Positions 37,736 to 47,811 are shown, counted from the first letter of the stretch. The stretch is DNA of 64,000 nt from Bog-473 sp963738135 (GCA_963738135.1 CAVTVK010000002.1:1-64000), one strand, 5' to 3'. Made by a program: numbers and translations. The notes: generated from the letters alone by a model not told the origin.

Positions 37736-38226
37736 AAGTCGGTCTTTTTCCGGGGTCGTTCGACCCCTTCCACAACGGGCACCTCGAGATCGTGGAGCGG
37801 GCCAGCCATCTCTTCGACGAGGTAGTGGTCGCCGCCCTGCGCAACCCGCAGAAGAGCACGGCGCTCTTCGACCTGGAGGAGCGCCAGGAGATGTTGGAAG
37901 AGGTCGTGGGGCACCTCCCGTCCGTGCGGATCGTGTCGGTGTCGACCCTGCTGGTCAACGTGGCCCGCGACGTCGGTGCCTCGGCCATCGTGCGGGGGCT
38001 GCGGGCCGTGTCGGACTTCGAGGCCGAAATGCAGATGGCGCAGATGAACAACCACCTCTCCGGCGTCGAGACGATCTTCATCCCGACCAGCCCCGAGTGG
38101 TCCTTCGTCGCCTCCAAGCTCGTCCGCGAGGTGGCGCGCTTCGGCGGTGACGTCTCCGCCTTCGTGCCCAAGGTCGTGGCGGAGCAGCTCGAAGGCCAAG
38201 TACGAGAGCCGGCCGCCGGGCGGTGA
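37732..38226 (+). CDS. coaD: Phosphopantetheine adenylyltransferase
   Basis: 164 residues, intact. It makes dephospho-CoA from phosphopantetheine and ATP. The nucleotidyltransferase motif GSFDPFHNGHLEIVERA is at 8-24, with RGLRAVSDFEAEMQMAQMN and SSSKVRE-type SPEWSFVASKLVREVA. GTG 37732 overlaps the rsmD stop. Its neighbours supply CoA and ACP for lipid synthesis, and the rsmD-coaD pair is conserved across bacteria. Confidence 0.96.
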   Translation: MKVGLFPGSFDPFHNGHLEIVERASHLFDEVVVAALRNPQKSTALFDLEERQEMLEEVVGHLPSVRIVSVSTLLVNVARDVGASAIVRGLRAVSDFEAEMQMAQMNNHLSGVETIFIPTSPEWSFVASKLVREVARFGGDVSAFVPKVVAEQLEGQVREPAAGR

Positions 38227-38232
38227 CGAGGA

Positions 38233-38800
38233 GTGAGCGACCAGTTCCTCGACGTGGACGACGAGCCGCCGGTGGAAGAGGTCGGGATCGAGTCGATCCT
38301 CAACCAGCTGCTCGACATCATGGCCGTCGCCAAGTCGATGCCGCTGTCCTCCTCGGTCATGGTGTCGCGGGAAGAGGTGACCTCGCTGGTCCATTCGGCC
38401 ATCGAGTGCCTGCCCGACGAGCTCCGCCAGGCCCGCTGGCTGTTGCGCGAGCGCGAGGAGTTCATGGCGGAGCGCAACCGCGAGGCCGACGCCCTCATGG
38501 ACGACGTGCGGGCCCAGGCGGAGCACATGGTGCAGCGCACCGAGATCGTGCGCCAGGCCAACTCGGTCGCCCAACGCATTCTCGACGACGCCAACGAGGA
38601 GGCCCGGACGCTGCGCCACCAGGCCGAGGACTTCGTGGACACCAAGTTGGCCGGCATGGAGATCGTGCTGGACCGGCTCACCCGGACGGTCCAGGCCGGC
38701 CGGGCCAGACTGGCCGCGCCGACTCCTCGACACCACGCCGGTCGACGATGCACCGGGGACGGAGGAGGACGGCTTCTTCGACCAGGACCAGTCCTCGTGA
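38233..38800 (+). CDS. DivIVA/ATP-synthase-b-like coiled-coil protein, one frameshift
   Basis: About 188 residues. An acidic head (DQFLDVDDEPPVEEVG) is followed by a long helical region (SILNQLLDIMAVAKSMPL, then AEHMVQRTEIVRQANSVAQRIL and EEARTLRHQAEDFVDTKL), which looks like a coiled coil. A shift near 38715 leads to RLLDTTPVDDAPGTEEDGFF and the stop at 38800. A protein of this type often lies between coaD and DUF177 in actinobacteria and is annotated as DivIVA-like or ATP synthase subunit b-like. The exact role is unknown; cell-pole or envelope organisation is a guess. Confidence 0.65.
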
Positions 38801-38804
38801 GTCG

Positions 38805-39339
38805 ATGGCCGTCGACCCCTTCGTGGTGCACGTGGCGCGGCTGCGCCGCTCACCCGGGCAGGCCGTGCACGAGGTGCGCCGGGGCGAGGTGGTCCAGGCC
38901 GGACCCGATCGACGAGGCCGGGATCGACCCCGGGCGCAGCGTGGTGCCGGCCGGCGCCGAGATCGAGGTCGACGTGACGCTGCTGCCCTTCGAGGGCGGG
39001 ATCGACGTCGCCGGCACGGTCACGGCGCCATGGTCGGGGATCTGCCGGCGCTGCGCCGAGCCGGTGTCGGGTCTGCTGCACATCCCGGTGCACGAGCGCT
39101 TCGCCGACGCCCCGCTGGCGGTCGCCTCCGACGAGGAGCTCTACCCGATCGTCGACGAGACCATCGACCTCGGGCCGTTGGCCCGGGACGCCGTGGTGCT
39201 CGAGCTGCCCATGGCGCCCCTGTGCCGGGAGGACTGCGCCGGCCTGTGCGCCCAGTGCGGGGCCAACCGCAACGAGGGCGACTGCGGCTGCGTTGCCCCA
39301 CGCGACCCCCGGTGGGCTAATCTCGACGTGCTCCGGTAG
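38805..39339 (+). CDS. DUF177 (YceD) family protein, one frameshift
   Basis: About 178 residues with one shift near 38905 (EVVQAG to PIDEAGIDPG). The core EIEVDVTLLPFEGGIDVAGT, WSGICRRCAEPVSG and the end CREDCAGLCAQCGANRNEGDCGC fit DUF177, with conserved cysteines probably binding zinc. The family nearly always precedes rpmF, as here, and has been linked to 23S rRNA synthesis in plants and E. coli. It belongs to the conserved DUF177-rpmF-plsX-acpP-rnc string. Confidence 0.88.
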
Positions 39340-39405
39340 CCGTTCCCCCGGTTCTGCACCGTCCGAGAGCGCCTCTCCGCCCGAATCGATCGTTGGAGTC
39401 CCGTC

Positions 39406-39585
39406 ATGGCCGTCCCCAAGAAGAAGAAGTCCAAGGCCAAGGGCCGCAGCCACCAGGCCGGGGCGTGGCGCCTGGGCCGGCCGGCGCGCAGCGTGTGCCC
39501 GCACTGCCAGGCCTCCAAGACTCCCCACGTGGTCTGCCCCAGCTGCGGCTGGTACAAGGGACGCCAAGCCGTCGAGGTCGACTGA
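39406..39585 (+). CDS. rpmF: 50S ribosomal protein L32
   Basis: 59 residues, intact. MAVPKKKKSKAKGRSHQAG at the start is the hallmark of L32. CPHCQASKTPHVVCPSCG carries two CxxC pairs for zinc. GGAG lies about eight bases before ATG 39406. Position between DUF177 and plsX matches most bacteria. The stop precedes the plsX TTG by one base, so the two are translationally linked. Confidence 0.96.
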   Translation: MAVPKKKKSKAKGRSHQAGAWRLGRPARSVCPHCQASKTPHVVCPSCGWYKGRQAVEVD

Positions 39586-39586
39586 C

Positions 39587-40629
39587 TTGAGCCGCCGGGG
39601 CGAGCGTCCCAGCCCCGAGACGCTGGCCACGCTCCCCGTCGCGGTGGACGCCATGGGCGGCGACCTGGCCCCGGGCGAGATCGTCGAGGGCGCCCGCCGG
39701 GCCGCCGAGCGCCACGGCATCGGCGTCGTGCTGGTCGGCCCACCCGAGCTGGTGGGCGACACCCAGGGCCTGGAGCTGGTGCCCTGCACCGAGGTCATCG
39801 AGCATGGACGAGGACCCGGCCGGTGGCGTGCGCCGCAAGAAGGACTCCTCCCTGGTGCGGGCCGCCGAGCTCGTGCGCGACGGGAAGGCCGCCGCCATGG
39901 TGTCGGCCGGCAACACCGGGGCGACGATGGCCTCGGCGCTGCTGCGCATGGGCCGCCTGCCCGGCGTGGTGCGGCCCTGCATCGCCACGCCGCTGCCCCG
40001 GCTGGGCCGGACGCCCGCCGTGCTGGTCGACGCCGGGGCCAACGCCGAGTGCACCGCCCGCCATGCTGGTGCAGTTCGCCCAGATGGGCGCCGCCTACGT
40101 GACGCGCCCGCTTCGGCACCGCAGCCCCCTCGGTCGGGCTGCTCTCGATCGGCGAGGAGCCCACGAAGGGCACGCCGCTGGTGAAGGAGACGCACGGCCT
40201 CCTGGTCGAGGCGGCCAGGTGGGCGGAGGCGGCTTCGAGTTCGTCGGGAACCTCGAAGGCCGCGACCTCCTGCCCTCGCCGGCCGACGTCATCGTGACCG
40301 ACGGGTTCACGGGGAACGTGGCCCTCAAGGCCCTGGAGGGCTCGTTGCGCTTCCTCTTCGACACCCTGCTCGGCGTGTTCGGGACCGACGAGGCGACGAC
40401 CGAGGCGGCGGGGGTCCTGCTGCCGCACCTGCTCCCCGTGGCCGCCGAATTCGAGCCCGAGAACACCGGCGGGGCGATGCTTCTCGGGACCGACGGGGTC
40501 TGCGTCATCAGCCACGGCTCCTCCAATGCAACCGCCATGATGAACGCGGTCCTGGTGGCGCACGAATGTGCGACCCGGGGGCTGGCCGACCACGTTGCGG
40601 CGGCGGTCAAAACCGGCGATTCTGGCTAA
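39587..40629 (+). CDS. plsX: Phosphate acyltransferase PlsX, frameshifted
   Basis: About 345 residues with shifts near 39800, 40065, 40115 and 40220. Motifs are VAVDAMGGDLAPGEIVEGA, VRRKKDSSLVRAAELVRDG, AMVSAGNTGATMASALLRM, GRTPAVLVDAGANAECT, DVIVTDGFTGNVALKALEG and CVISHGSSNATAMMNAVLVA. PlsX converts acyl-ACP to acyl-phosphate, the first step of phosphatidic acid synthesis. TTG 39587 follows the rpmF stop directly. A small hairpin spans the stop (CTGGCT-AAAA-AGCCAG, 40622-40637). Confidence 0.9.
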
Positions 40630-40637
40630 AAAGCCAG
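40622..40637 (+). terminator. Small hairpin at the plsX stop
   Basis: CTGGCT-AAAA-AGCCAG overlaps the stop (40627-40629). With a separate -10 element for acpP downstream, it may attenuate read-through from plsX. There is no T-run. Confidence 0.4.
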
Positions 40638-40677
40638 CTCAGACCCACTAAACGGGCGGATACGGCGCCGCGGGACG

Positions 40678-40683
40678 TACACT
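40678..40683 (+). promoter_or_regulatory. -10 element TACACT for acpP
   Basis: TACACT stands six bases before GTG 40690, consistent with a leaderless acpP transcript separate from plsX read-through. No clear -35 is visible. Confidence 0.45.
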
Positions 40684-40689
40684 GTCGCC

Positions 40690-40987
40690 GTGCCAGCCGA
40701 AACCCACACACAATCAGGGCCCTCTCGACCGCAACGGGGTCTTCGAGCTGATCAGGGACCAGCTGGCCGACATCCTCGAGACGGACCCGTCGTCGATCAC
40801 CGAGGGCGCTTCCTTCGTGGAGGACCTCGATGCCGACTCGCTGGCCCTGATTGAGCTGGTCGAAGCCCTGGAAGAGGAGCTGGGCGAACGAACGGTGGGG
40901 TTCCGCATCAACGACGAGGACCTCGAGGACCTGCGCACGGTCCGGGATGCAGTTGACTACGTCTACGCCAAGCTCGAGGCGGGTTGA
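40690..40987 (+). CDS. acpP: Acyl carrier protein, one frameshift
   Basis: About 98 residues from GTG 40690 with one shift near 40719. The core reads GVFELIRDQLADILETDP, SSITEGASFVEDLDADSLAL, IELVEALEEELGER and DLRTVRDAVDYVYAKL. The Ser of DADSLAL receives the 4'-phosphopantetheine arm. About 10 extra N-terminal residues (VPAETHTQSG) precede the usual start. ACP carries acyl chains for fatty acid and phospholipid synthesis. Its stop overlaps the rnc start (TTGA). Confidence 0.9.
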
Positions 40988-41682
40988 CGCCGGCGCTGAG
41001 GGTGCGGCCGCACTGGCCGAGCGACTTGGCCATACCTTCGCCGACTTGAGCCTCCTGCAGCACGCCCTCGCCCACCGCAGCTGGTGCGGCGAGCAGGAGG
41101 GCGGCGCGCCCTCCAACGAGCGCCTCGAGTTCCTGGGTGACGCCGTCCTGGGCCTGGTGGTGGCCGGCTACACCTACGAGCGCTTCCCCGACTTCGCCGA
41201 GGGCAAGCTGGCCAAGGTCCGCTCCGCCGTGGTGAACGCCCGCGTCCTGGCGCAGGTGGCGGCCCGGCTCGGGGTCGGTGAGGTCCTCCTGTTGGGCCGG
41301 GGGGAAGAAGGATCAGGTGGCCGGGCCAAGGCCTCCATCCTGGCCGACGCCTTCGAGGCCATCCTCGGGTCGATCTATCTCGACGCGGGCTGGGAGGCGT
41401 CGCGGGAGCTCGTCCTGCGCGAGCTCGGCGACGCCATCGAGCGTGCCGGCGAGGAGCCCGACGACTTCGACCACAAGAGCCGGCTGCAGGAGAAGGCCGT
41501 GCGCGACGGCGAGGGGACGCCCCGCTACGTGGTGGTGGGCTCGGGGCCGGACCACGACCGGGTCTACGTGGCCGAGGTCTTCTTGGGGGGGACGCAGTAG
41601 GGGGTCGGGCGAAGGACGCTCGAAGAAGGACGCCGAACAGGAGGCCGCACGAGCGGCCTGGGAAGGCCTCACCAGTGCCTGA
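40984..41682 (+). CDS. rnc: Ribonuclease III, frameshifted
   Basis: About 232 residues with shifts near 41000 and 41600. The catalytic signature NERLEFLGDAVLGLVVAGY is present, with HRSWCGEQ, SILADAFEAILGSIYLDAG (second metal site), DDFDHKSRLQEKAVRDGEG and a C-terminal dsRNA-binding domain ending GRSKKDAEQEAARAAWEGL. RNase III cuts double-stranded RNA, including rRNA precursors. TTG 40984 overlaps the acpP stop. Deleting the T in CAGTAGGG near 41600 restores the frame. Confidence 0.9.
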
Positions 41683-42574
41683 GCTGCCCGAAGTCGAGAC
41701 GCTGCGCCAGGATCTGTCCCGCGAGGTGGTGGGGCGCAAGATCAAGGCGGTGGCCGTGTCCAACGGCCGCTCGGTACGCCGGCACGCCTCGGCCAAGCAC
41801 TTCCGGGCCCTGCTGGAGGGCCACACCATCAAGTCCGTGGGCCGCCTGGGCAAGTACCTGCTCCTGACGCTGGACACCGGGGACACGCTGGTCGTGCATC
41901 TCGGCATGAGCGGGCAGCTGCTGCGGGTCAAGTCCGCCAAGGACCCCAAGCCCAAGCACACGCACGTCATCATCACGTTCACCCAGGGCGGCGAGCTGCG
42001 CTACGTCGACCCGCGCACCTTCGGGGAGATGTTCGTCTCGACGCCGCCGCTGAAGGCCGACGGGACGCCGCTGAGCCCGGTCTCGGGGACGGCGGGCGGC
42101 GACGGCGCCGCCATCCGGAAGGCCATCCCCGAGCTGGCCCACCTCGGGTTCGACCCCATTGAGGACCTCATGAGCTGGGACCGCTTCGGCGCGTTGTTGC
42201 ACCAGCACCACGGGGGCGTCAAGGCGCTCCTGATGGACCAGAGCTTCACCGCCGGCATCGGGAACCTCTACTCCGACGAGATGCTCTACCAGGCCGGCCT
42301 GCGCTACGACCGGGCGGCCGACTCACTGACCGCCACCGAGGTGCGCCGGCTCTATCGGGCAATTGTCGAGACGTTGGCCGACGCGATCAAGCACCGGGGT
42401 TCCTCGCTGGCCGACGAGCAGTACCGCGACCTCTTCGGCGAGCTCGGCGACTTCCAGGGCTCGCACCAGGTCTACGACCGCGAGGGCGAGCCCTGCCGGC
42501 GCTGTCGCAACACCATCGTGCGGGTGAAGGCGGGCGGGCGCTCGACCTTCTTCTGCGAGCACTGCCAGGTGTGA
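41675..42574 (+). CDS. mutM: Formamidopyrimidine-DNA glycosylase
   Basis: 299 residues, intact. The N-terminal PELPEVETLRQDL includes the catalytic Pro2 and Glu3. Conserved Lys appears in GRLGKYLLLTLDTGDTLVVH, the H2TH helix in DQSFTAGIGNLYSDEMLYQAG, and the zinc finger in CRRCRNTIVRVKAGGRSTF followed by CEHC. It excises 8-oxoguanine and ring-opened purines. The insert after TFGEMFVS (LKADGTPLSPVSGTAGGDG) is longer than in many homologues. GTG 41675 overlaps the rnc end by eight bases. Confidence 0.96.
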   Translation: MPELPEVETLRQDLSREVVGRKIKAVAVSNGRSVRRHASAKHFRALLEGHTIKSVGRLGKYLLLTLDTGDTLVVHLGMSGQLLRVKSAKDPKPKHTHVIITFTQGGELRYVDPRTFGEMFVSTPPLKADGTPLSPVSGTAGGDGAAIRKAIPELAHLGFDPIEDLMSWDRFGALLHQHHGGVKALLMDQSFTAGIGNLYSDEMLYQAGLRYDRAADSLTATEVRRLYRAIVETLADAIKHRGSSLADEQYRDLFGELGDFQGSHQVYDREGEPCRRCRNTIVRVKAGGRSTFFCEHCQV

Positions 42575-42600
42575 GCCACCCGCCGCCCCGAGGCCTCCGG

Positions 42601-42606
42601 TAGGGT
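42601..42606 (+). promoter_or_regulatory. -10 element TAGGGT for smc
   Basis: TAGGGT lies seven bases before ATG 42614 in the 39-base gap after mutM, the same layout as in front of xseA. It suggests a leaderless smc promoter. Confidence 0.5.
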
Positions 42607-42613
42607 CGCCCCG

Positions 42614-45600
42614 ATGTTCCTGAAGTCGCTCAGCATGAAGGGTTTCAAGTCCTTCGCCGATCCGACGGTGCTCGAATTCGAACCCGGGATCACCGTGGTC
42701 GTCGGGCCCAACGGGAGCGGGAAGTCCAACGTGGTCGACGCCGTGACCTGGGTGCTCGGCGCCCAGGGCCCGCGCTCGCTGCGCTCCGCCAAAATGGAGG
42801 ACGTCATCTTCGCCGGGACGTCCTCGCGGCCGCAGCTCGGCCGGGCCGAGGTGTCGCTCACCATCGACAATTCGTCCGGGAAGCTGCCGATCGACCTGTC
42901 CGAGGTGACGATCACCCGGACCTTGTTCCGGTCGGGCGACAGCGAGTACGCCATCAACGGTGCGCCGTGCCGGCTGCTCGACATCCAGGAGCTGCTTGAA
43001 CGATTCGGGCGTCGGCCGCCAGCAGCACATGATCGTCGGCCAGGGGCAGCTCGACACCGTCCTCAACGCCCGCCCCGAGGACCGCCGGGCCATCATCGAG
43101 GAGGCGGCCGGCGTGCTGAAGCACCGGCGTCGCCGGGAGCGGGCGGAGCGCCGGCTGGCCGGCACAGCCGAGAACCTCGAGCGCCTGGGCGACCTGGTGC
43201 GCGAGGTGCGGCGCCAGATCAGGCCGTTGGAGCGGCAGGCGGCGGCGGCGCGTTCGCACGACAGCGTGGCGACGGAGCTGCTGACGGTGCGGCGGTATCT
43301 CGCCGGTGCCGAGCACGCCGACCTGAACGCTCGGCGGGCGGCGGCGGTGCGAGACCTCACCGTGTGCCGCGACGAGGAGCAGGAGCTCCATGCGGCGATG
43401 GAGGCGCTCGACGCCGAGGCGACCTCCACGACGGCCGAGCTGTCGTCGCGCCGTGAGGAGGACCTGGCCAACGCGTTGGGCCGCGTGCAGGGATTGGTGG
43501 AGCGGGCCCGCGGCCTCTCCGGCGTGCTGCGCGAGCGGGGACGTGGTGTGGTGGCCGCCCTCGACGCCGCCGCCGACGTCGACGTGGTCTCGACGCTCGA
43601 GGCCGAGGCGGCCCGCCTGGCCAGCGAGCTGGTCACGGCCGAGGCCGAGGAGGAGGCGGGTGGGGCGCCCGAGCGGGCCGAGCTCGACACCGCACTGGCT
43701 GTGCTGAACGAAGAGATGGCGGCGTTGCGCGTGCGCTGGGCGTCGGTGTTGGGGGACGACGAACCGGAGCAGGCCATCGCCCGGGTGCGCGCCCGGACCG
43801 AGTCGGTGGCGCGGTGCCGCGGCACGCGAGCAGGAGGACCTGGACGCGCTCGGGTCGCGGGTGGGCACCCTCGAAGAACGGTCGGCCGGCGCCGCCGTGC
43901 GCGCCGATCTCCTGGCCCAGCAGGCCGACGAGCTGGAGCGGGCGACCGGCTCGTTGGAGGCCGAGCTGGCCGCACGCAGCGCCGAGCTCGAGCAGTCCGT
44001 GCAGGTGGCCGAGACGGCGCAGGTGGCAGCCGACGAGGCCGAAGAGGCGCGTCACCGCTCGGCGGCCCGGGCCGAGGCCCTGGAGCGTGCGCTGGCCGAC
44101 CTGCAGGGCGCCGGTGGACGCGAGCTGCTGCGTGACGTCGACGGCGTCGTCGGCTCGCTGGTCGACCTGGTCGAGATCGACGAGGGCTGGGACGCCGCCT
44201 TCGAGGCCGCCATCGGCGCCGGCGTCGCCGCCGTCGTGGTGGACGGCCGGCGTTCGGCCCAGGCCGCACTGACCACACTGCGCGAGGGCGGGGTGACCGG
44301 GGCCATCCTGACGCCCCGGATGTCTTCGGCGGCGGTCGCCGTCGGCGAGCTCCCACCGGGCAGCAGCGCCGAGCCCGTCCGGCGCCACGTGCGTGTCCGC
44401 CAAGGGGGCACCGTGGCCGAGTCGGTGCTCGACACCCTGGTCGGTCGCGCCGTCCGGGTCAACGGCTGGGAAGAAGCCATCGACCTCTCGCTCGCCCGCG
44501 ACGACCTCGTGGTGGTTACTCCCGAGGGCGACCGCTTCGCCGCCACGGGGTGGCGCGTGCGCTCGACCACCAGCGTGGTCACGGCCGCCTCCGTCGAGGA
44601 GGCGCAGCGGCGGGCCGAGGACGCGGCGGCGGCAGCTGAGCTGGCCCGGGCCCACCTGGCCGAGAGCCGCATTGTGCTCGGGCGCTGCCGCGACGCCCGC
44701 ACGGCAGCCGAGCGGGCGAACGACCGTCATGCCTCGGCCGTCGAGACGGGCCGCGCCGACCGCGAGCGCTCCGCCGAGGAGCAACGGCGGGTGGCGGGGG
44801 AGCTCGACGAGGCGCGGGCCGCAGTCGCTGCGGCGCATCAGCGCCTGGCCGATGTCACCGCCGAGCAGGCTCATCTGACCGGGTCTCTGCCCGAGCTGCA
44901 GGAGGCGCTCGAGGCCTGGGAGGCGCTCGAGGAGCGCCGGGTCGGCCTCCTCGGCCGGCGACAGGAGGTCGAGGTGCGCGTCGCCGGTGTCGTCGAACGC
45001 CGGCGGGTCCTGGCCGAGCGCCAGGCCGAGGTGGAGCGGCGCCTGCAGGGCCACGCCGAGGAGCGGGCGACGGCGGCGTCGCGCCGGCGCCGGTTGGAGG
45101 CCGAGGGCGCGGCGCTCGCTCGGCTAGAGGTGGTCGTCCAGCGCGAACACGAGCGGCTCGACGGTGTCTTCGAGTCGTTGCGCCACGACTACCAGGATCA
45201 GGTCGATGCCGTGCGAGCCGGTGGCGAGAAGCTCGAACGCCTGCGCCAGGACCGCCACACCACCGAGCAGCGTCTCGAAGGCGGTGCGCACCCGCACCCG
45301 CACCCTCGACCTCGAGTCCAACGAGGTCGGCCTGCGCATGGAGGCGTTGCACGAGCACATCAGCCGCGACCTCGGCGCAGTGCCGGAGGAGTTGACCGGC
45401 CTCCCCGAGCCCGAGGCGCCCGAGGGGACGAAGCTGGTGCAGCACGCCGAGGAGCTCGAGCGCAAGCTGGCGGCACTCGGGCCTGTGAACCCGCTTGGCG
45501 CTCGAGGAGCTCTCGACCCTGGAGGAGCGCCACAAGGAGCTGGAGGCGCAGGTCGACGACATCCGGGGCGCCCGGCGTGAGCTGCACGAGGTGGTGCGCA

Positions 45601-46097
45601 CCCTCGACCACGAGATCATGACGTCGTTCGCCGCGGCAGCGGCCGATGTGAACGAGCACTTCTCGACGCTGATCGCCATGCTGTTCCCCGGAGGGACGGG
45701 GCGCCTGCTCCTGGTGGACCCGGACGACCTGCTCAACACGGGCGTGGAGATCGAGGTGCGCCCGGCCGGCCGCAACGTCCGCCGCGTCTCGCTGCTCTCG
45801 GGCGGTGAGCGCTCCATGGCTGCGCTGGCGTTCCTCTTCGCCGTCTTCCGCAGCCGGCCGTCGCCCTTCTACATGATGGACGAGGTCGAGGCCGCGCTCG
45901 ACGACGTCAACCTGAGCCGTTTCCTCGCGCTGGTGCACGAGTTCCGTGACGAGGCGCAACTGCTGATCGTGAGCCACCAGAAGCGCACGATGGAGACGGG
46001 TGATGCGCTGTACGGCGTGACGATGGCGCCAGGTGGTTCCTCCCAGGTGGTCAGTCAGAAGGTGGAGAAGGAGAAAAAGGAGAAGGAGCCGGCGTGA
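42614..46097 (+). CDS. smc: Chromosome segregation protein SMC, frameshifted
   Basis: About 1160 residues with shifts near 42998, 43825, 45285 and 45495. The N-terminal ATPase half has FADPTVLEFEPGITVVVGPNG and GSGKSNVVDAVTWVLG (Walker A). After the first break, GVGRQQHMIVGQGQLDTVL and AIIEEAAGVLKHRRRRERA follow. Two long coiled-coil arms flank a hinge (GGRELLRDVDGVVGSLVDLV ... AIGAGVAAVVVDG). The C-terminal head has SLLSGGERSMAALAFLFAVF and FYMMDEVEAALDDVNLSRF (signature and Walker B). Removing one C at 42998 gives ELLNDSGVGRQQ. SMC condenses and segregates chromosomes. Confidence 0.93.
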
Positions 46098-46321
46098 CCG
46101 GCACGCTCGCTTTCGTCTTCATTCTCGTTGCCATTGTGTGTGTCATTGCCGGAGTGACGGCCGTCGCCCGCACCCGGCGGGACACCCGTGAGGACGCGGA
46201 GGAGTACGGCGAGACGACCTATGCGGAGGAAGCGGCTGCCGTGGCGAAAGCCGAAGCGGCGGAGGCGGCGGCGTACGCGGAGGAACGTGATGAGGCCGAG
46301 CGTGAGGATCCGCTGACGTGA
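46094..46321 (+). CDS. Small membrane protein with acidic Ala/Glu-rich tail
   Basis: 75 residues, GTG 46094 overlapping the smc stop. One N-terminal membrane helix (GTLAFVFILVAIVCVIAGVTAV) is followed by a charged Arg patch and a Glu/Ala-rich helix (YAEEAAAVAKAEAAEAAAYA). Its stop overlaps ftsY (GTGA). It resembles a detached copy of the N-terminal membrane region of FtsY, which begins with a similar helix. The function is unknown; translational coupling to smc and ftsY suggests coexpression. Confidence 0.7.
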   Translation: MTGTLAFVFILVAIVCVIAGVTAVARTRRDTREDAEEYGETTYAEEAAAVAKAEAAEAAAYAEERDEAEREDPLT

Positions 46322-47478
46322 TCGGCACACTGATCATCATCATCGTGGTGGTGGCCGTGTTGGCCCTCGCCCTGGGCGGCATCGCGTTGTCGCGGTCTCG
46401 ACGTCGGAGCGGTGGCACGACCACGGCGCCGCCGAGCGCCCCGCCCCGGCCTCCTCCACAGGCCTCGCCGCGGGCGCCTGCGCCGGCGCCGGCGCGTGAC
46501 GACGCAGTTGTCGAAGAGGAGGCCGCCCCGCCAGCCGTGGTGCCGGTCGAGGCCGAGGTCCCGGGGGCCCCGCCGTCGTACCGGAGTCGCCTCGGCGGCG
46601 TGCGTGGTCTCTTCAGCGGGGCCGTGGCCGCGCTGCGGGCGGGCAGGATCGACGAAGCGACCTGGGAGTCGCTCGAAGAGGCGCTCATCCGGGCGGACGT
46701 GGGCGTCAGCACGACCAGCGTGCTCCTCGACGAGCTGCGGGCCAAGGTGCAAACCAAGGAGATCAGCGGCGGTGATGACCTGCTCGAGGCTCTGGGCACG
46801 TCCATCCGGCAGCTTCTGGATTCAGTCGGGTCGCGAGAGCTCCGTTTCGACGGCAGAGAGGACCATCCCGACGTCTGGCTCTTCGTCGGCGTCAACGGCG
46901 TGGGGAAGACGACGACCATCGGCAAGCTGGCCCGGCGCCAGTCCGCGGCCGGCCACTCTGTGCTGCTGGCCGCCGGTGACACGTTCCGCGCCGCGGCGGC
47001 CGACCAGCTCGGCATGTGGGCCGACCGCACCGGTGCCGAGATCGTCCGGGGCGCCGAAGGCTCGGATCCGAGCGCGATCGTGTTCGACGCGGTGCAGCGG
47101 GCGGCCGCCCGAAAGAACGACCTCGTCCTGGCCGATACCGCCGGGCGCCTGCACACGAAGGTGAACCTCGTCGAGGAGCTGAAGAAGATCCGGCGCATCG
47201 CCGACCGTGATCCGGGCAACGTGACGGAGGTCCTGCTGGTCCTCGACGCCACCACGGGCCAGAACGGGCTGACCCAGGCTCGTCAGTTCGCCGACGCGGT
47301 GGACGTGACGGGGATCGTGCTGACGAAACTCGACGGCACGGCCAAGGGCGGCATCGTGATTGCGGTCGAGCGCGAGCTGTTCGTTCCGGTCAAGCTGGTG
47401 GGCCTGGGCGAAGGACCGGACGATCTGGTCGATTTCGACTCCGAGGCGTTCGTCGACGCGCTCCTCGCATCGGACTGA
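46318..47478 (+). CDS. ftsY: Signal recognition particle receptor FtsY
   Basis: 386 residues, intact. An N-terminal membrane helix (IIIIVVVAVLALALGGIAL) and a Pro/Ala-rich linker anchor it, as in other actinobacteria. The NG domain follows: helical N region (ATWESLEEALIRADVGVSTT), G1 GVNGVGKTTTIGKLA, then DTFRAAAADQL, DTAGRLHTKVNLVEELKK, VLDATTGQNGL, TKLDGTAKGG and GLGEGPDDLVDF. It docks the SRP-ribosome complex at the membrane with Ffh, encoded 3 kb downstream. GTG 46318 overlaps the preceding stop. Confidence 0.96.
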   Translation: MIGTLIIIIVVVAVLALALGGIALSRSRRRSGGTTTAPPSAPPRPPPQASPRAPAPAPARDDAVVEEEAAPPAVVPVEAEVPGAPPSYRSRLGGVRGLFSGAVAALRAGRIDEATWESLEEALIRADVGVSTTSVLLDELRAKVQTKEISGGDDLLEALGTSIRQLLDSVGSRELRFDGREDHPDVWLFVGVNGVGKTTTIGKLARRQSAAGHSVLLAAGDTFRAAAADQLGMWADRTGAEIVRGAEGSDPSAIVFDAVQRAAARKNDLVLADTAGRLHTKVNLVEELKKIRRIADRDPGNVTEVLLVLDATTGQNGLTQARQFADAVDVTGIVLTKLDGTAKGGIVIAVERELFVPVKLVGLGEGPDDLVDFDSEAFVDALLASD

Positions 47479-47502
47479 GCCGACGGAGACGGAGAGCGTC
47501 AG

Positions 47503-47802
47503 ATGATGGACGAGCGCATCGAGACCACGAACGGAAACGTCCCGGAGCAACTGCCGTCGCCGACCGAAGGTCGACGTGGCCCCTTCGACCTGAACGCACA
47601 GCAGAAGAAGGCCCTCCTCGCGATCCTCGTCGTCCACCTGATCCTCGCCCGGCTCACCCTGCGGGACCTGCGCCGGCGTCCCGAGTCGGCGGTGCGTGGA
47701 CCAAAGGGGCTGTGGCGCTTCTGGGCGACGGTGAATACGACGGGGTCGCTGGCGTACTGGCTCGTGGGGCGGCGCCGGGCGGACTCGGATCCGCCAGCCT
47801 GA
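47503..47802 (+). CDS. Small hypothetical membrane protein
   Basis: 99 residues, ATG 47503 (47506 also possible), 24 bases after ftsY. The first 30 residues are polar. A probable membrane helix (ALLAILVVHLILARLTL) carries several Arg at its end, then RRPESAVRGPKGLWRFWATV and NTTGSLAYWLVGRRR suggest a second, interfacial helix. The RGPKxxWR..ATVNTTGSLAYW pattern recalls short actinobacterial phospholipase D nuclease N-terminal-like membrane proteins, but I cannot confirm this. It converges on the HNH gene. Confidence 0.6.
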   Translation: MMDERIETTNGNVPEQLPSPTEGRRGPFDLNAQQKKALLAILVVHLILARLTLRDLRRRPESAVRGPKGLWRFWATVNTTGSLAYWLVGRRRADSDPPA

Positions 47803-47811
47803 TCGAGAGCG

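Noticed and set aside
37711..40593. A 960-residue minus-strand frame opposite coaD to plsX
   Set aside because: It lies opposite five conserved genes; its composition (His, Arg, Gly, Pro) is typical of antisense frames in GC-rich DNA.
42990..45500. Programmed frameshifting in smc
   Set aside because: There is no slippery heptamer or downstream structure pattern, four shifts occur in one gene, and many unrelated genes show the same type of break. Sequence error is simpler.
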